A stretch of DNA of 27,073 nt from an uncultured Collinsella sp. (GCA_900754275.1 CAAECF010000008.1:1-27073), one strand, 5' to 3'. Shown: positions 13,157 through 22,024, numbered from the stretch's first letter. A program made the numbers and translations. Notes: generated from the letters alone by a model not told the origin.

Positions 13157-14430
13157 CGCTCGAGCAGCGGTGCAATACGAGCCGGCAACTTCGCCACAAT
13201 GCGAACGCCGTCCTCGAGATATTCCTCATGCAGAAGGGTTCCCTGCTCATGCACCAGCGTGATGAGAGCGCCCTCACGATACGGGATATCAGCGGAGAGC
13301 AACACATCGGTGGCAGCTGCCTCGCGAGCAATCCGGTCGACGAGATCGTCGAGCCCCTCGCCCGTTTGGGCCGAGAACAGAACGGCCTCCGGATAGCGAC
13401 GACGGAAACTCAATCGATCGACGCTATCGAGAAGATCGATTTTATTGAATACGGTCAGCGTTAAACGCTCTCCGGCGCCGATCTCATCAAGCACGCGGTC
13501 GACAGCCTCCAGCTGCCGCTCATAGTCCTCGTCAGACGCATCTACGACTTTGAGAATTAGATCGGCGCCCAAAACCTCGGACAGCGTCGATTTAAAGGCA
13601 TCGACCAGACCATGGGGCAGCTTTTGAATAAAGCCGACGGTATCGGTAATCGTCATGCCGCGACCGCCGGGCAGACGATACGAACGCGTCGTCGGGTCGA
13701 GCGTAGCAAACAGCTTGTCCCGCGAAAGTACCGTAGAGCCGGTCAGACGATTGAGTAACGTCGATTTACCGGCATTGGTATAACCGGCTAACGCGACGCG
13801 AAACGCCGGTGACTCAATGCGACTCTTGGATTGAACATCACGACGCTGTTCAACCTGCTTGAGCTCACGACGAAGCGCAGCGATCTTATTACGAATGAGG
13901 CGACGGTCGACCTCGAGCTGACTTTCGCCCTGACCAAAACGTGAGCCGATGCCGCCGCGCGTCTGCTCCTTGGCGAGATGGCTCCACATGCCACGCAGGC
14001 GAGGCAACAAATATTGAAGCTGTGCCAGCTGTACCTGCAGGCGTCCCTCACGCGTCTGAGCATGCAGGCCAAAGATATCCAGGATCAGTGCTGTACGATC
14101 GATAATCTTTACCGGCTCGCCCACGGCTTTCTCCAAATAGGATTGCTGCGAGGGGGTCAGGTCGTCGTCAAAAATAACGACATCGGCATCCATGCGATGC
14201 ACCAGGCCGCACAGCTCTTCAACCTTACCGGAACCGATAAACGATTTAGGATACGGCTTTACCAAACGCTGCGACAAGCGTGCCACGCACTGGGCACCAG
14301 CCGTGTGGGCAAGGCGTTCCAGCTCATCGAGCGATCGATCGAGTGGCCATGCATTGTCGCGCCACTCAACACCAACTAAAATGGCACGCTCGGGCTCGGG
14401 TGCCGTGGGAACAAGGGGGAAACGGGCCAT
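13141..14430 (-). CDS. hflX: GTPase HflX
   Basis: A 429-residue ribosome-associated GTPase that splits or rescues stalled ribosomes, notably under stress. The N-terminal HflX domain (about 15-190) includes SGKVEEL, FDDDLTPSQ and GIGSRFGQGESQLEVDRR, a slight variant of the usual GPGETQLE motif. The G domain follows: G1 GYTNAGKST (216-224), G3 DTVGF, G4 NKID. The ATG overlaps the miaA stop (TAATG), giving the operon order miaB-miaA-hflX that is common in bacteria. The 3' end overlaps the convergent DUF1624 gene, leaving no room for an ordinary intergenic terminator. Confidence 0.96.
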   Translation of the reverse strand: MARFPLVPTAPEPERAILVGVEWRDNAWPLDRSLDELERLAHTAGAQCVARLSQRLVKPYPKSFIGSGKVEELCGLVHRMDADVVIFDDDLTPSQQSYLEKAVGEPVKIIDRTALILDIFGLHAQTREGRLQVQLAQLQYLLPRLRGMWSHLAKEQTRGGIGSRFGQGESQLEVDRRLIRNKIAALRRELKQVEQRRDVQSKSRIESPAFRVALAGYTNAGKSTLLNRLTGSTVLSRDKLFATLDPTTRSYRLPGGRGMTITDTVGFIQKLPHGLVDAFKSTLSEVLGADLILKVVDASDEDYERQLEAVDRVLDEIGAGERLTLTVFNKIDLLDSVDRLSFRRRYPEAVLFSAQTGEGLDDLVDRIAREAAATDVLLSADIPYREGALITLVHEQGTLLHEEYLEDGVRIVAKLPARIAPLLERYRTE

Positions 14431-15368
14431 TAGGCAGCCTCAATACGATGCAGGATATCCTCAACGACCCCATCGATCGTACATTCATCCATATCAAACC
14501 ACACGATACGGTCATCGCGCTTAAACCACGAAAGCTGACGCTTGGCATAACGACGCGAACGCATCTTAATGAGTTCGCGAGCCTCATCCATGCTCATCAC
14601 GCCATTGAAAGCATCGATGATCTCTTTATAGCCAATTGCCTGCATCGACGTCAGGGCATCTCCCAGCCCCTGGTCCATAAGACCGCGGACCTCGTCGACA
14701 AGACCCTGCTCAAACATCAGATCGACGCGCAGGTTAATGCGTTCATAGAGCACCTCGCGATTTCGCGTCAGGCCAAACCATAACGCATGATAATGCTCGC
14801 GCGGAACACTAAACTGCGACTTTTGCTGCGCATAGGAAACCCCATCATCGTGCATTTCGAGCGCGCGAATCACACGCCGCACGTTATGGGGATGAATAAC
14901 AGCAGCTGATTCTGGATCACGCTCGGCAAGCAGGGCATGCAGTTCTTCCTCGCCAATACGCTCGGCAAGCTCCTGATAGCCCGCACGACGATCGTCCTCA
15001 AGTTCACCCGAGGGAAAGTCCATCTCATCAAGGGCGGCCTTGAGATATAGCCCCGTACCTCCGCAAAAAACCGGCAGGCAACCCGAACCAAGGAGACGTT
15101 CAACATGCACGCGAGCGTCAGCCTGATAAAGCGCAGCAGAATATGCCACACCCGGCTCTACAATGTCGACGAGACGCAGCGGCGCCGTACACTCATCGGG
15201 CGCCATCTTTGCGGTACCGATGTCCATGCCGCGATAGATTTGCATCGCGTCGCACGACAGCACTTCGGACGAAAGACGGGCTGCCAAACGGTCGGCAACA
15301 TCGCTCTTACCAACCGCCGTCGGACCGACGATCGCAACGGCGGAAAGACCTGCCCCGGGAGCAACCAT
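14430..15368 (-). CDS. miaA: tRNA dimethylallyltransferase
   Basis: A 312-residue enzyme that adds a dimethylallyl group to N6 of A37 in tRNAs reading UNN codons, the substrate step for MiaB. The P-loop GPTAVGKS (15-22), SCDAMQIYRGMDIGTAK, GGTGLYLKA, and the C-terminal AIGYKEI and RRYAKRQLSWFKR motifs identify the family. Length is normal. Start and stop overlap miaB and hflX respectively by one base (TAATG junctions), which suggests coupled translation. I see no frameshift or missing residue. Confidence 0.97.
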   Translation of the reverse strand: MVAPGAGLSAVAIVGPTAVGKSDVADRLAARLSSEVLSCDAMQIYRGMDIGTAKMAPDECTAPLRLVDIVEPGVAYSAALYQADARVHVERLLGSGCLPVFCGGTGLYLKAALDEMDFPSGELEDDRRAGYQELAERIGEEELHALLAERDPESAAVIHPHNVRRVIRALEMHDDGVSYAQQKSQFSVPREHYHALWFGLTRNREVLYERINLRVDLMFEQGLVDEVRGLMDQGLGDALTSMQAIGYKEIIDAFNGVMSMDEARELIKMRSRRYAKRQLSWFKRDDRIVWFDMDECTIDGVVEDILHRIEAA

Positions 15369-16744
15369 TAGCGAGGCTCGCCCACAACGGAGCCGGACAA
15401 ATACCAGGTCTTGGCAACGTCAACGTCAACATCAACGATCTTGCCAACAAGCTGATCGATGCTGTAACCCTCGGGGATAGGCGCGTGCACAGTCTGATTC
15501 TTGGGACTCTTGCCCAGCAGGACCGCGTCGTTCTTTTTACTCGTTCCCTCAATGAGCGCCGGAACCACAGTATGAAGCTCACCCTGGTTATACTCGTATG
15601 CCGTGGTCTCGATAACCTTAACCAAGCGGTTGAAACGCTCGAGAATAACCTCATGCGGCGTAGGATCGTCAATCTCGGCAGCCGGGGTACCGGCGCGCTT
15701 GGAATAGATGAAGGTATAGGCCTGAGCATAGCGGACCGTCTCGGCAAGTGAGAACGTCTGCTCAAAGTCCTCTTCAGTCTCACCCGGGAAGCCAACGATA
15801 ATGTCGGTCGAGAGCGCGATGTCGGGCATGCGGTTGCGAATGCGATCGACAAGGCCCAGATAGTCCTCGCGTGTATAACGGCGATTCATCTCTTTGAGGA
15901 TCCGCGTCGAACCTGACTGGACGGCCAGATGCAGCTGCGGCATAACGGCAGGCGTCTCGGCCATGGCATCGATGGTCTCGGGCAGCAGGTCCTTGGGATG
16001 TGAAGACGTAAAGAAGATACGCTCCACACCCGTATCGCCCACGGCACGCAGCAGATCGGCAAAACGCGGCTTGCCAAACAGATCGCGACCATATGAGTTA
16101 ACGTTTTGGCCCAACAGCGTAATCTCACGCACGCCCTGGCGTACCAAACCGGTCACCTCGTCGACAATCTCCTCGAAGGGGCGGCTCTTTTCGCGACCAC
16201 GCACATACGGCACGATGCAATAGGTGCAGAAATTATTGCAGCCTGTCATGATGGGCACCCAAGCGTGATACTGGGTCTCGCGATGCCACGGCATGCTCAT
16301 GGCGTCCGTATCCTCATGCTCATTGGCACGGATATGACGCTTACCATCAAGGAACGCCTCGGCAATGAGCTCGGCCACATGTGCGATGGAATGCGTGCCA
16401 AAAATGACATTGACATTATCGACGTTGGTGAGCAGGCCCTCGCCATCGCGCTGCGCGATGCAACCGCCAACGGCAACCACGCGCTTGCCCGAAGGCGAAG
16501 GCGGCAGGCTTTTGCAGGAATTGCACTGACCGTACAGGCGAGTATCGGCGGCCTCGCGCACGCAGCACGTCATGAAGACAACGATATCGGCATGCGCGGG
16601 ATCGAGCGCCATGAGGCAGCCATACGAATCAAGCAGACCGCTCACACGCTCGGAGTCGTGCTGATTCATCTGGCAGCCAAAGGTGCGGATAAAGTAGGTT
16701 TTACCGGCAAGAATATCGCGTACGGAACGCTGGTCCATGTGCAT
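15368..16744 (-). CDS. miaB: tRNA-2-methylthio-N6-dimethylallyladenosine synthase
   Basis: A 458-residue radical-SAM methylthiotransferase that converts i6A37 to ms2i6A37. The N-terminal UPF0004 domain carries three cysteines for the auxiliary cluster (FGCQMNQHDSE, TCCVREAA, GGCIAQ). The radical-SAM triad is in GCNNFCTYCIVP. A C-terminal TRAM domain (about 390-455) binds RNA. The Q-M-N in GCQMN separates it from RimO (GCAKN, at 23372-24721). The ATG at 16744 has AGGA five bases upstream; another in-frame ATG is two codons in. miaA follows with a one-base overlap. Confidence 0.97.
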   Translation of the reverse strand: MHMDQRSVRDILAGKTYFIRTFGCQMNQHDSERVSGLLDSYGCLMALDPAHADIVVFMTCCVREAADTRLYGQCNSCKSLPPSPSGKRVVAVGGCIAQRDGEGLLTNVDNVNVIFGTHSIAHVAELIAEAFLDGKRHIRANEHEDTDAMSMPWHRETQYHAWVPIMTGCNNFCTYCIVPYVRGREKSRPFEEIVDEVTGLVRQGVREITLLGQNVNSYGRDLFGKPRFADLLRAVGDTGVERIFFTSSHPKDLLPETIDAMAETPAVMPQLHLAVQSGSTRILKEMNRRYTREDYLGLVDRIRNRMPDIALSTDIIVGFPGETEEDFEQTFSLAETVRYAQAYTFIYSKRAGTPAAEIDDPTPHEVILERFNRLVKVIETTAYEYNQGELHTVVPALIEGTSKKNDAVLLGKSPKNQTVHAPIPEGYSIDQLVGKIVDVDVDVAKTWYLSGSVVGEPR

Positions 16745-16783
16745 AAGTCCTAACGATGGGGAGCGGAACGAGGCAAGCAGAAG

Positions 16784-17101
16784 CTATGCCACAGGCTTAA
16801 CATCATCCATGACGACGTTATCCATAGCAGCTCGATTGATCTGGTGAACGTAGATAGAAAGGCGGATGGCCGTGCGCGACTCCCCGTTAATGAGGATGTC
16901 GGAGAACACGGGCGCGCAGGAAATATCAAAACCGGTTGGAATCAAAAAACCGCGCGCGATAGCAACGGCCTTAATGGCTTGGTTGACGGCACCAGCGCCG
17001 ACACACTGGATGTTGACGGGTACACCATCCTTGACCATGCCGGCGATGGCGCCGGCAACGGACGCGGGCGATGATTTGCTTGATACCTTCAGGCAATCCA
17101 T
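16784..17101 (-). CDS. spoVS: Stage V sporulation protein S (SpoVS) family protein
   Basis: A 105-residue Alba-like protein. The conserved core is clear: LKVSSKSSPASVAGAIAG, QCVGAGAVNQAIKAVAIARGF, then DILINGESRTAIRLSIYV. In Bacillus, SpoVS affects spore coat and septation; many non-sporulating bacteria keep it, and the Alba-like fold suggests nucleic-acid binding. It is about 20 residues longer than Bacillus SpoVS, with a C-terminal tail (INRAAMDNVVMDDVKPVA). I chose the ATG at 17101 because AGGAG lies eight bases upstream; a longer frame to 17176 overlaps the neighbouring stop and has no match. It lies between a GHKL ATPase gene and miaB, near rny, as in many Firmicutes. Confidence 0.9.
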   Translation of the reverse strand: MDCLKVSSKSSPASVAGAIAGMVKDGVPVNIQCVGAGAVNQAIKAVAIARGFLIPTGFDISCAPVFSDILINGESRTAIRLSIYVHQINRAAMDNVVMDDVKPVA

Positions 17102-17151
17102 GAAGAAACTCCTGCATTTAAAAGTACGTTTTAACTGCAATAACTGTATCG

Positions 17152-17169
17152 TACCGAGTGGACTCGGTA
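17152..17169. repeat. 18-bp palindrome upstream of spoVS
   Basis: TACCGAGT-GG-ACTCGGTA, perfect 8-bp arms, placed just after the stop of the GHKL gene and 51 bases before the spoVS start. No T-tract follows. It could be an operator or a weak hairpin. Confidence 0.5.
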
Positions 17170-17175
17170 AAGGCA

Positions 17176-18261
17176 CTATTCCTCTTTGGCAAGATCAAAG
17201 GTCACGGTGATTCGATCACGCGAAACACGGATCTTTGGGTCGCCGCAAAGGTTGAGATAGTACCGGGCAGCAAGGTCATTAAAGTCGCGCTCCACAGCAC
17301 GCGAAAACTGTGCAATGTCATCCTTGGCAATACGTAGCCCGCGACGATCCTTCGCGAGATCGACAGGAGCCGGCGCACGCGAGGACGAATCACGCTCGCG
17401 CAGCAGACGCGCGGTCACACCGCGAACGGGCTTAATCTGCCCTACCAAAATGCGATGGGCCGTGCGCTCGGACATCTCAAGACCCAAACCCGAACAGATA
17501 CGGATAAAGTCCTCGGCATCAGAAGCAAGGCCTAAACGATCGACAACCGGAAGCTCGCTCTCGTCATCAATGAACAGGAGACGAGACGTATCGAGCCGGC
17601 TTGACGCCTGAGCATAAAGGGTCGCGGCAATCTCAGACGGAGAACCAAGATAGACATCGCAACCACGCAACTCTTCGAGCGCAAACTCACAAGCAGCGCG
17701 AATAATATTATGCGGACCGCGAGCACAGACATAACGTCCGTCCTCATCCTTGACGGCCTGGGGCCAGCTGGACTGATCGGCACGCTCACTGAGGCGGTCG
17801 GCCGCGACGCTCACCTTGAAGGCTGAACCAAGATCGACACCGGACGTGACCACACGGGCCTCGTCGGTGTTCTGCTTGATCGAAAACAATGCCATGCCAC
17901 GACCGTGAACGCCCCAACGGTCCATCTTCATGCTCTCGAGCTTGGAGGTAACGCGGGCATCAAAGATTCGCTCTTGCATATCCTGCGGAACGCCAGAACC
18001 GTTATCCAGAAAGACAAGCGTGCGGACGCCATCTTCCTTGGTCGTGGCGAGATAGACCTTGTCGGCGCCGGCATCGCGAGCATTACGGAGCATTTCGATG
18101 ACGATGTCCTCGACATGCTGAATGTCGTGCTTAGCCTGGCGCCGCTCGGCCTCCGAAACGCGGAGGCGGACATACCCCTCGCCAAGGTTCTCCTCGACGC
18201 GAAGGTTGCCCTCCCCCGACATCGACGCGATAAATGAGATGAGCTCGTTCGCGTCGCTCAT
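17176..18261 (-). CDS. GHKL ATPase, MutL/Hsp90-like, function unknown
   Basis: A 361-residue soluble protein whose N-terminal ~150 residues form a Bergerat-fold ATPase. The N box is VIEMLRNARDAGA (54-66, with E56 and N60), G1 is DNGSG (86-90), and G2 is GVHGRGMALFS (117-127). The pattern (A/S)RDAGA and the VTSK segment before the lid resemble MutL and Hsp90 more than sensor kinases; no histidine phosphorylation site, membrane helix or MutL endonuclease motif is visible. The C-terminal half (about 190-361) shows no domain I recognise. One base separates its ATG from the rny stop, so it is co-transcribed with RNase Y. A role in RNA or DNA transactions is suggested by neighbours only. Confidence 0.85.
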   Translation of the reverse strand: MSDANELISFIASMSGEGNLRVEENLGEGYVRLRVSEAERRQAKHDIQHVEDIVIEMLRNARDAGADKVYLATTKEDGVRTLVFLDNGSGVPQDMQERIFDARVTSKLESMKMDRWGVHGRGMALFSIKQNTDEARVVTSGVDLGSAFKVSVAADRLSERADQSSWPQAVKDEDGRYVCARGPHNIIRAACEFALEELRGCDVYLGSPSEIAATLYAQASSRLDTSRLLFIDDESELPVVDRLGLASDAEDFIRICSGLGLEMSERTAHRILVGQIKPVRGVTARLLRERDSSSRAPAPVDLAKDRRGLRIAKDDIAQFSRAVERDFNDLAARYYLNLCGDPKIRVSRDRITVTFDLAKEE

Positions 18262-18262
18262 G

Positions 18263-19813
18263 TTATTTAGCGATATCGACAGCGCGGCTCTCGCGAATCA
18301 CGACGACGCGCACCTGACCGGGATACTCCATCTCTTCCTCGATCTGATGGGCGATATCGTGAGCCAGAACCGTGGACTGGGCATCGGAAATCTTGTCTGG
18401 CTGGACCATGACGTGGACCTCGCGACCGGCCTGCATGGCATAGGTACGTTCGACGCCGTCATGAGAGTTGGCGATCTCCTCGAGCTTCTCAAGACGCTTG
18501 ATGTAGTTCTCGGCAGACTCGCGACGGGCACCGGGGCGAGAGGCAGAGACAGCATCGGCGGCCTGCACCAGGACATCGAGCACCGTGTTGGGGTCGACAT
18601 CGGCATGGTGAGCCTCAATAGCGTGGACGATAACGGGCTTCTCGCCATAACGGCGGGCAAGCTCGGCGCCGATGACGGCATGCGGGCCCTCGACGTCGTG
18701 GTCGATTGCCTTGCCCAGGTCATGAAGCAGGCCGGCGCGCTTGGCGGTCACAACGTCCAGGCCAAGCTCGGAAGCCATCACGCCGCACAGATCAGAGACC
18801 TCGAGGGAATGCTGAAGCACGTTCTGACCAAACGAGGTACGGTAGCGCAGGGCACCAAGGGTCTTGACGATCTCGGGGTGCAGGTCGTGGATGCCGGCAT
18901 CGAAGGCAGCCTGCTCGCCAGCCTCGCGCACGCGCTGCTGAACCAGGTCGGCGGCCTTGTGATACATCTCCTCGATACGGGCAGGGTGAATGCGGCCGTC
19001 GGCGATGAGGTTCTCGAGGGCGACACGGGCGGTCTCACGACGGACCGGGTCGAAGCTCGAAAGAACGACGGTCTCGGGCGTGTCGTCGATCACGAGGTTG
19101 ACGCCGGAAACCTGCTCGAAGGTCCGGATGTTGCGACCCTCGCGACCGATGATACGGCCCTTGAGGTCATCAGAGGGAATGTGCACGGAGGTAACGGTGA
19201 CCTCGGCAGTGTGGTCGGCAGCGCAGCGCTGAATCGCCAGAGACAGAATCTCCTGGGCGGTCTTGTGGCACTCGGCGCGAACCTGCTGCTCGGACTCGCG
19301 AATGATCGTGGCGGCCTCGTGGGTGACCTCGCCGCGAACCTTATCGAGGAGCTCCTTGTGGGCGTCCTCGCGGGTAAGGTCGGCGATACGCTCGAGCTCG
19401 GAGGTCTGCTTTGCGCAGAGCTCCTCGAGCTCACGGGAGCGCTTCTCGACCTGACCGGCCTGGCTGGACAGCTGATGCTCGCGCTTGTCGAGGGCGTCGT
19501 TGCGGCGATCAAGGGGTTCCTCGCGCTGCATCACGCGGTTCTCGAGCGTACGAATCTCGTTCTTACGCTGCTTGTCCTCGGCCTCGGCGGCCTGCTTGTT
19601 CTTGATGATCTCCTCTTTAGCCTCGAGCAGAGCCTCTTTTTTGAGGGTCTCGGCCTGACGCTTGGCATCACCGATCAGGGACTCAGCCTGTGCGTGTGCC
19701 GACTGGATTTTTTCGTCGGCCTCGTGAAGACTACCCTGCTTGGCGGTGCGCATGTAGGCAATGGCGGCGATGGCACCCAAAACGATGCCAACGAGCGCTG
19801 CGATGATAGGCAT
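18263..19813 (-). CDS. rny: Ribonuclease Y
   Basis: A 516-residue membrane-anchored endoribonuclease that initiates mRNA decay. Domains in order: a single N-terminal membrane helix (2-22), a long charged coiled coil (about 25-190), a KH domain (GRIIGREGRNIR), and an HD domain with LLHDLGKAIDHD and AHHAD. Length matches the family. I chose the ATG at 19813, five bases after AAAGGAG; a GTG two codons earlier touches the ribosome site. It is the first gene of a minus-strand set (rny, GHKL, spoVS, miaB, miaA, hflX). The leader contains a short imperfect hairpin (19849-19874), which could have a regulatory role. Confidence 0.97.
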   Translation of the reverse strand: MPIIAALVGIVLGAIAAIAYMRTAKQGSLHEADEKIQSAHAQAESLIGDAKRQAETLKKEALLEAKEEIIKNKQAAEAEDKQRKNEIRTLENRVMQREEPLDRRNDALDKREHQLSSQAGQVEKRSRELEELCAKQTSELERIADLTREDAHKELLDKVRGEVTHEAATIIRESEQQVRAECHKTAQEILSLAIQRCAADHTAEVTVTSVHIPSDDLKGRIIGREGRNIRTFEQVSGVNLVIDDTPETVVLSSFDPVRRETARVALENLIADGRIHPARIEEMYHKAADLVQQRVREAGEQAAFDAGIHDLHPEIVKTLGALRYRTSFGQNVLQHSLEVSDLCGVMASELGLDVVTAKRAGLLHDLGKAIDHDVEGPHAVIGAELARRYGEKPVIVHAIEAHHADVDPNTVLDVLVQAADAVSASRPGARRESAENYIKRLEKLEEIANSHDGVERTYAMQAGREVHVMVQPDKISDAQSTVLAHDIAHQIEEEMEYPGQVRVVVIRESRAVDIAK

Positions 19814-19848
19814 GCTCACTCCTTTTTATGGATTCGTTACACAACAAA

Positions 19849-19874
19849 GCGAACCGTCCTTACGAACGGCTCGC
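19849..19874 (-). other. Imperfect hairpin in the rny leader
   Basis: GCGAACCGT (19849-19857) and ACGGCTCGC (19866-19874) pair in eight of nine positions with an eight-base loop, about 40 bases upstream of the rny start. Its role is unknown. Confidence 0.3.
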
Positions 19875-20013
19875 GACATTTGAGTAATATGGGCGCAGCT
19901 TATGCGGGTCGGATACAGATAAACATATAAACAAACTCATCACAGATGAGCACATATCACAAAGCAAATGACAGTGTTTATCGTACGTTGAACCACAACA
20001 ACTGTCAAATAAA

Positions 20014-20056
20014 TGGCCCCAGCACGGCGGCTAAAACGCGGTGAACGGCAGGGCCA
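20014..20056 (-). terminator. Possible terminator after recX
   Basis: On the minus strand TGGCCCTGC near the left end pairs with GCTGGGGCCA near the right, with an internal GCGG/CCGC pairing, followed by TTTATTT. The stem is imperfect. Confidence 0.45.
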
Positions 20057-20070
20057 CAAAACGCATACGC

Positions 20071-20763
20071 CTAAACCGCACATTCCTCACGTTCGGCATC
20101 GAGACGTGCCTTAACGGCATCGGCGGCGATGTGATACGAGAAGCCCTTGCCCATCAAAAACCGAACCAGTTTTTCGAATCCGCGCGTCTCTGGAACACGC
20201 CGCTTGGCGAGCAGGGCTGACGCACGCGCCAAATCGTCTTCGACGGCAAAATAGTCCTCGGGATAACCGGGAATGTCATCGAGCACGACATGACGGCGCT
20301 TGAGCTCGGTCTCGATTTTACGCTGTCCCCAACCGCGCCGCTTGCGTTCCTCGATAAAGTACGAGCAAAAGCGGTTCTCGTCTAAAAAGCGATACTCGGT
20401 GGCGCGCTCGACGGCGAAATCGATCGCGGTCTGGTGAAAGCCGTAGCGAGCCAGCTTGTCACGGACCTCGCCCGTCGCATGGTCGCGTCGCGATAGCATC
20501 TCGGTCACCATGGTAAGTGCACATTTACGCTCGACGAGCTGCACCGCCTCACGAAAGTTGTCCCAATCACAGGGAAGATCGGGGCGGTTTTTGACATACA
20601 GGCGCGCGACCCGCGCGGGAATCCAAATGGACCGCTCAAAACCGCCCTCAAGCTCACAATCGATATGTGCGCAAGGCTTTTTGGACGCATACCCGCTCGA
20701 GAACGAGGAGGCCGCCTTCTTATCGGGAAAGACGACCGTGGCCTCGGTCACCGTATACGACAT
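20071..20763 (-). CDS. recX: Regulatory protein RecX
   Basis: A 230-residue helical-repeat protein that caps or disassembles RecA filaments and so moderates recombination and SOS. The characteristic segments are ALTMVTEMLSRRDHATGEVRDKLARYGF and YRFLDENRFCSYFIEERKRRGWGQRKIETEL, two of the three-helix repeats. It is slightly long because of a ~75-residue N-terminal region before the first repeat, seen in some actinobacterial RecX. Eleven bases separate it from the recA stop and its ribosome site is poor, so translation is probably coupled to recA at a low ratio, as is usual. Confidence 0.93.
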   Translation of the reverse strand: MSYTVTEATVVFPDKKAASSFSSGYASKKPCAHIDCELEGGFERSIWIPARVARLYVKNRPDLPCDWDNFREAVQLVERKCALTMVTEMLSRRDHATGEVRDKLARYGFHQTAIDFAVERATEYRFLDENRFCSYFIEERKRRGWGQRKIETELKRRHVVLDDIPGYPEDYFAVEDDLARASALLAKRRVPETRGFEKLVRFLMGKGFSYHIAADAVKARLDAEREECAV

Positions 20764-20774
20764 GAGCGTAACCG

Positions 20775-21923
20775 CTACTCGTCGTCATCATCGAGCATGG
20801 CGGAACCATCGATGGCGTAAAGCTCGTCAAACTCCTCAGGCGCAGGCTGATCGGTCAGCTCGACCTCGGATGGAGCATCGTCGTCAAACTCAAGCCCGCA
20901 GGCAAGGCGGACCTTATGCTCAATCTCGTCGGCGCAATCGGGGTGTTCGCGCAGGAACGCCTTGGCGGCCTCGCGACCGTTGCCGAGCTTGTCCTCGCCA
21001 TAGGCAAACCAGGAGCCCATCTTCTTGCAGATGCCGCACTCGACAGCCATGTCCAGAATCGAGCCCTCCTTAGAGATGCCCGTACCGTACATGATGTCAA
21101 ACTCAGCAGAACGGAACGGAGCTGCCACCTTGTTCTTAACGACCTTGGCGCGCACGCGGTTACCGATAACCTCATCCTTAAGCTTAATGCTGTCGATGCG
21201 GCGAATGTCGATACGCACCGAAGAGAAAAACTTAAGGGCGCGGCCGCCCGTCGTGGTCTCGGGGTTGCCGAACATGACGCCGATCTTCTCACGCAGTTGG
21301 TTAATGAAGATGCACGTCGTGTTGGACTTGGACAGCGAGCCGGCAAGCTTGCGGAGCGCCTGGCTCATCAGGCGAGCTTGCAAGCCGACCGTGGTATCGC
21401 CGATCTCTCCCTCGATCTCGGCACGCGGGGTCAGCGCGGCGACGGAGTCGACGACGATGGCATCGATGGCGCCGGAACGCACGAGCATGTCAACAATCTC
21501 GAGCGCCTGCTCACCCGTATCTGGCTGGGAAATCAGTACCTCGTCGATATCCACGCCAATGCGCGCGGCATACGTGGGATCGAGCGCGTGCTCGGCATCG
21601 ATAAATGCCACCACGCCACCCATTGCCTGGGCCTCGGCCAGGATCTCGAGCGAAAGCGTCGTCTTACCGGAGGACTCAGGACCGTAAATCTCGACGATAC
21701 GGCCGCGCGGCACACCGCCGATACCCAGAGCGGCATCGAGTGCCAGAGCGCCCGTGGGGATGGCCTCAACCTCAAGCTCGGGGCCGCCGTCACCATACCT
21801 CATGATGGAACCCTGGCCGAATTTCTTCTCGATCTCGGCCTTGGTGGTGGCGATCATCTCATCGCGCTCTTTACCCGTCGTGCGAGCATGAACGGTACGT
21901 ACGGGACCTGAATTCTTGGCCAT
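20775..21923 (-). CDS. recA: Recombinase RecA
   Basis: A 382-residue DNA-dependent ATPase that pairs homologous strands and activates LexA cleavage. Walker A GPESSGKTT (81-89), the Walker B region VVDSVAAL, the MAW motif (GALALDAALG) and loop L2 (GNPETTTGGRALKFF) are all intact. The last ~40 residues are strongly acidic, ending DDDDE. The ATG at 21923 has AGGAGGG upstream; a TTG further out is inside the leader. A consensus-like promoter with an embedded LexA box lies directly upstream. No intein or frameshift is visible. recX follows. Confidence 0.98.
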   Translation of the reverse strand: MAKNSGPVRTVHARTTGKERDEMIATTKAEIEKKFGQGSIMRYGDGGPELEVEAIPTGALALDAALGIGGVPRGRIVEIYGPESSGKTTLSLEILAEAQAMGGVVAFIDAEHALDPTYAARIGVDIDEVLISQPDTGEQALEIVDMLVRSGAIDAIVVDSVAALTPRAEIEGEIGDTTVGLQARLMSQALRKLAGSLSKSNTTCIFINQLREKIGVMFGNPETTTGGRALKFFSSVRIDIRRIDSIKLKDEVIGNRVRAKVVKNKVAAPFRSAEFDIMYGTGISKEGSILDMAVECGICKKMGSWFAYGEDKLGNGREAAKAFLREHPDCADEIEHKVRLACGLEFDDDAPSEVELTDQPAPEEFDELYAIDGSAMLDDDDE

Positions 21924-21953
21924 GAAAAGCCCTCCTCTTAACAACCTGCATCG

Positions 21954-21982
21954 ATAATAAACGAACGGCTGTTCGTGGTCAA
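21954..21982 (-). promoter_or_regulatory. recA promoter
   Basis: On the minus strand a -35 TTGACC (21982-21977) and -10 TATTAT (21959-21954) are separated by exactly 17 bases. The LexA box fills the spacer. Confidence 0.85.
21962..21975. promoter_or_regulatory. LexA (SOS) box of recA
   Basis: CGAACGGCTGTTCG, a complete match to CGAAC-N4-GTTCG, lies inside the promoter spacer so that LexA would block RNA polymerase. Confidence 0.95.
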
Positions 21983-22024
21983 CCGTTCAGATAAATCATA
22001 TGCAGGCAGTCTTTCCAAAACCCA

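Noticed and set aside
18122..19930. A plus-strand open frame of about 600 codons opposite rny
   Set aside because: Leucine/glycine-rich antisense shadow of RNase Y without a start signal or family motif.
20916..21911. A plus-strand open frame opposite recA
   Set aside because: Antisense shadow; recA is intact with a promoter and ribosome site.
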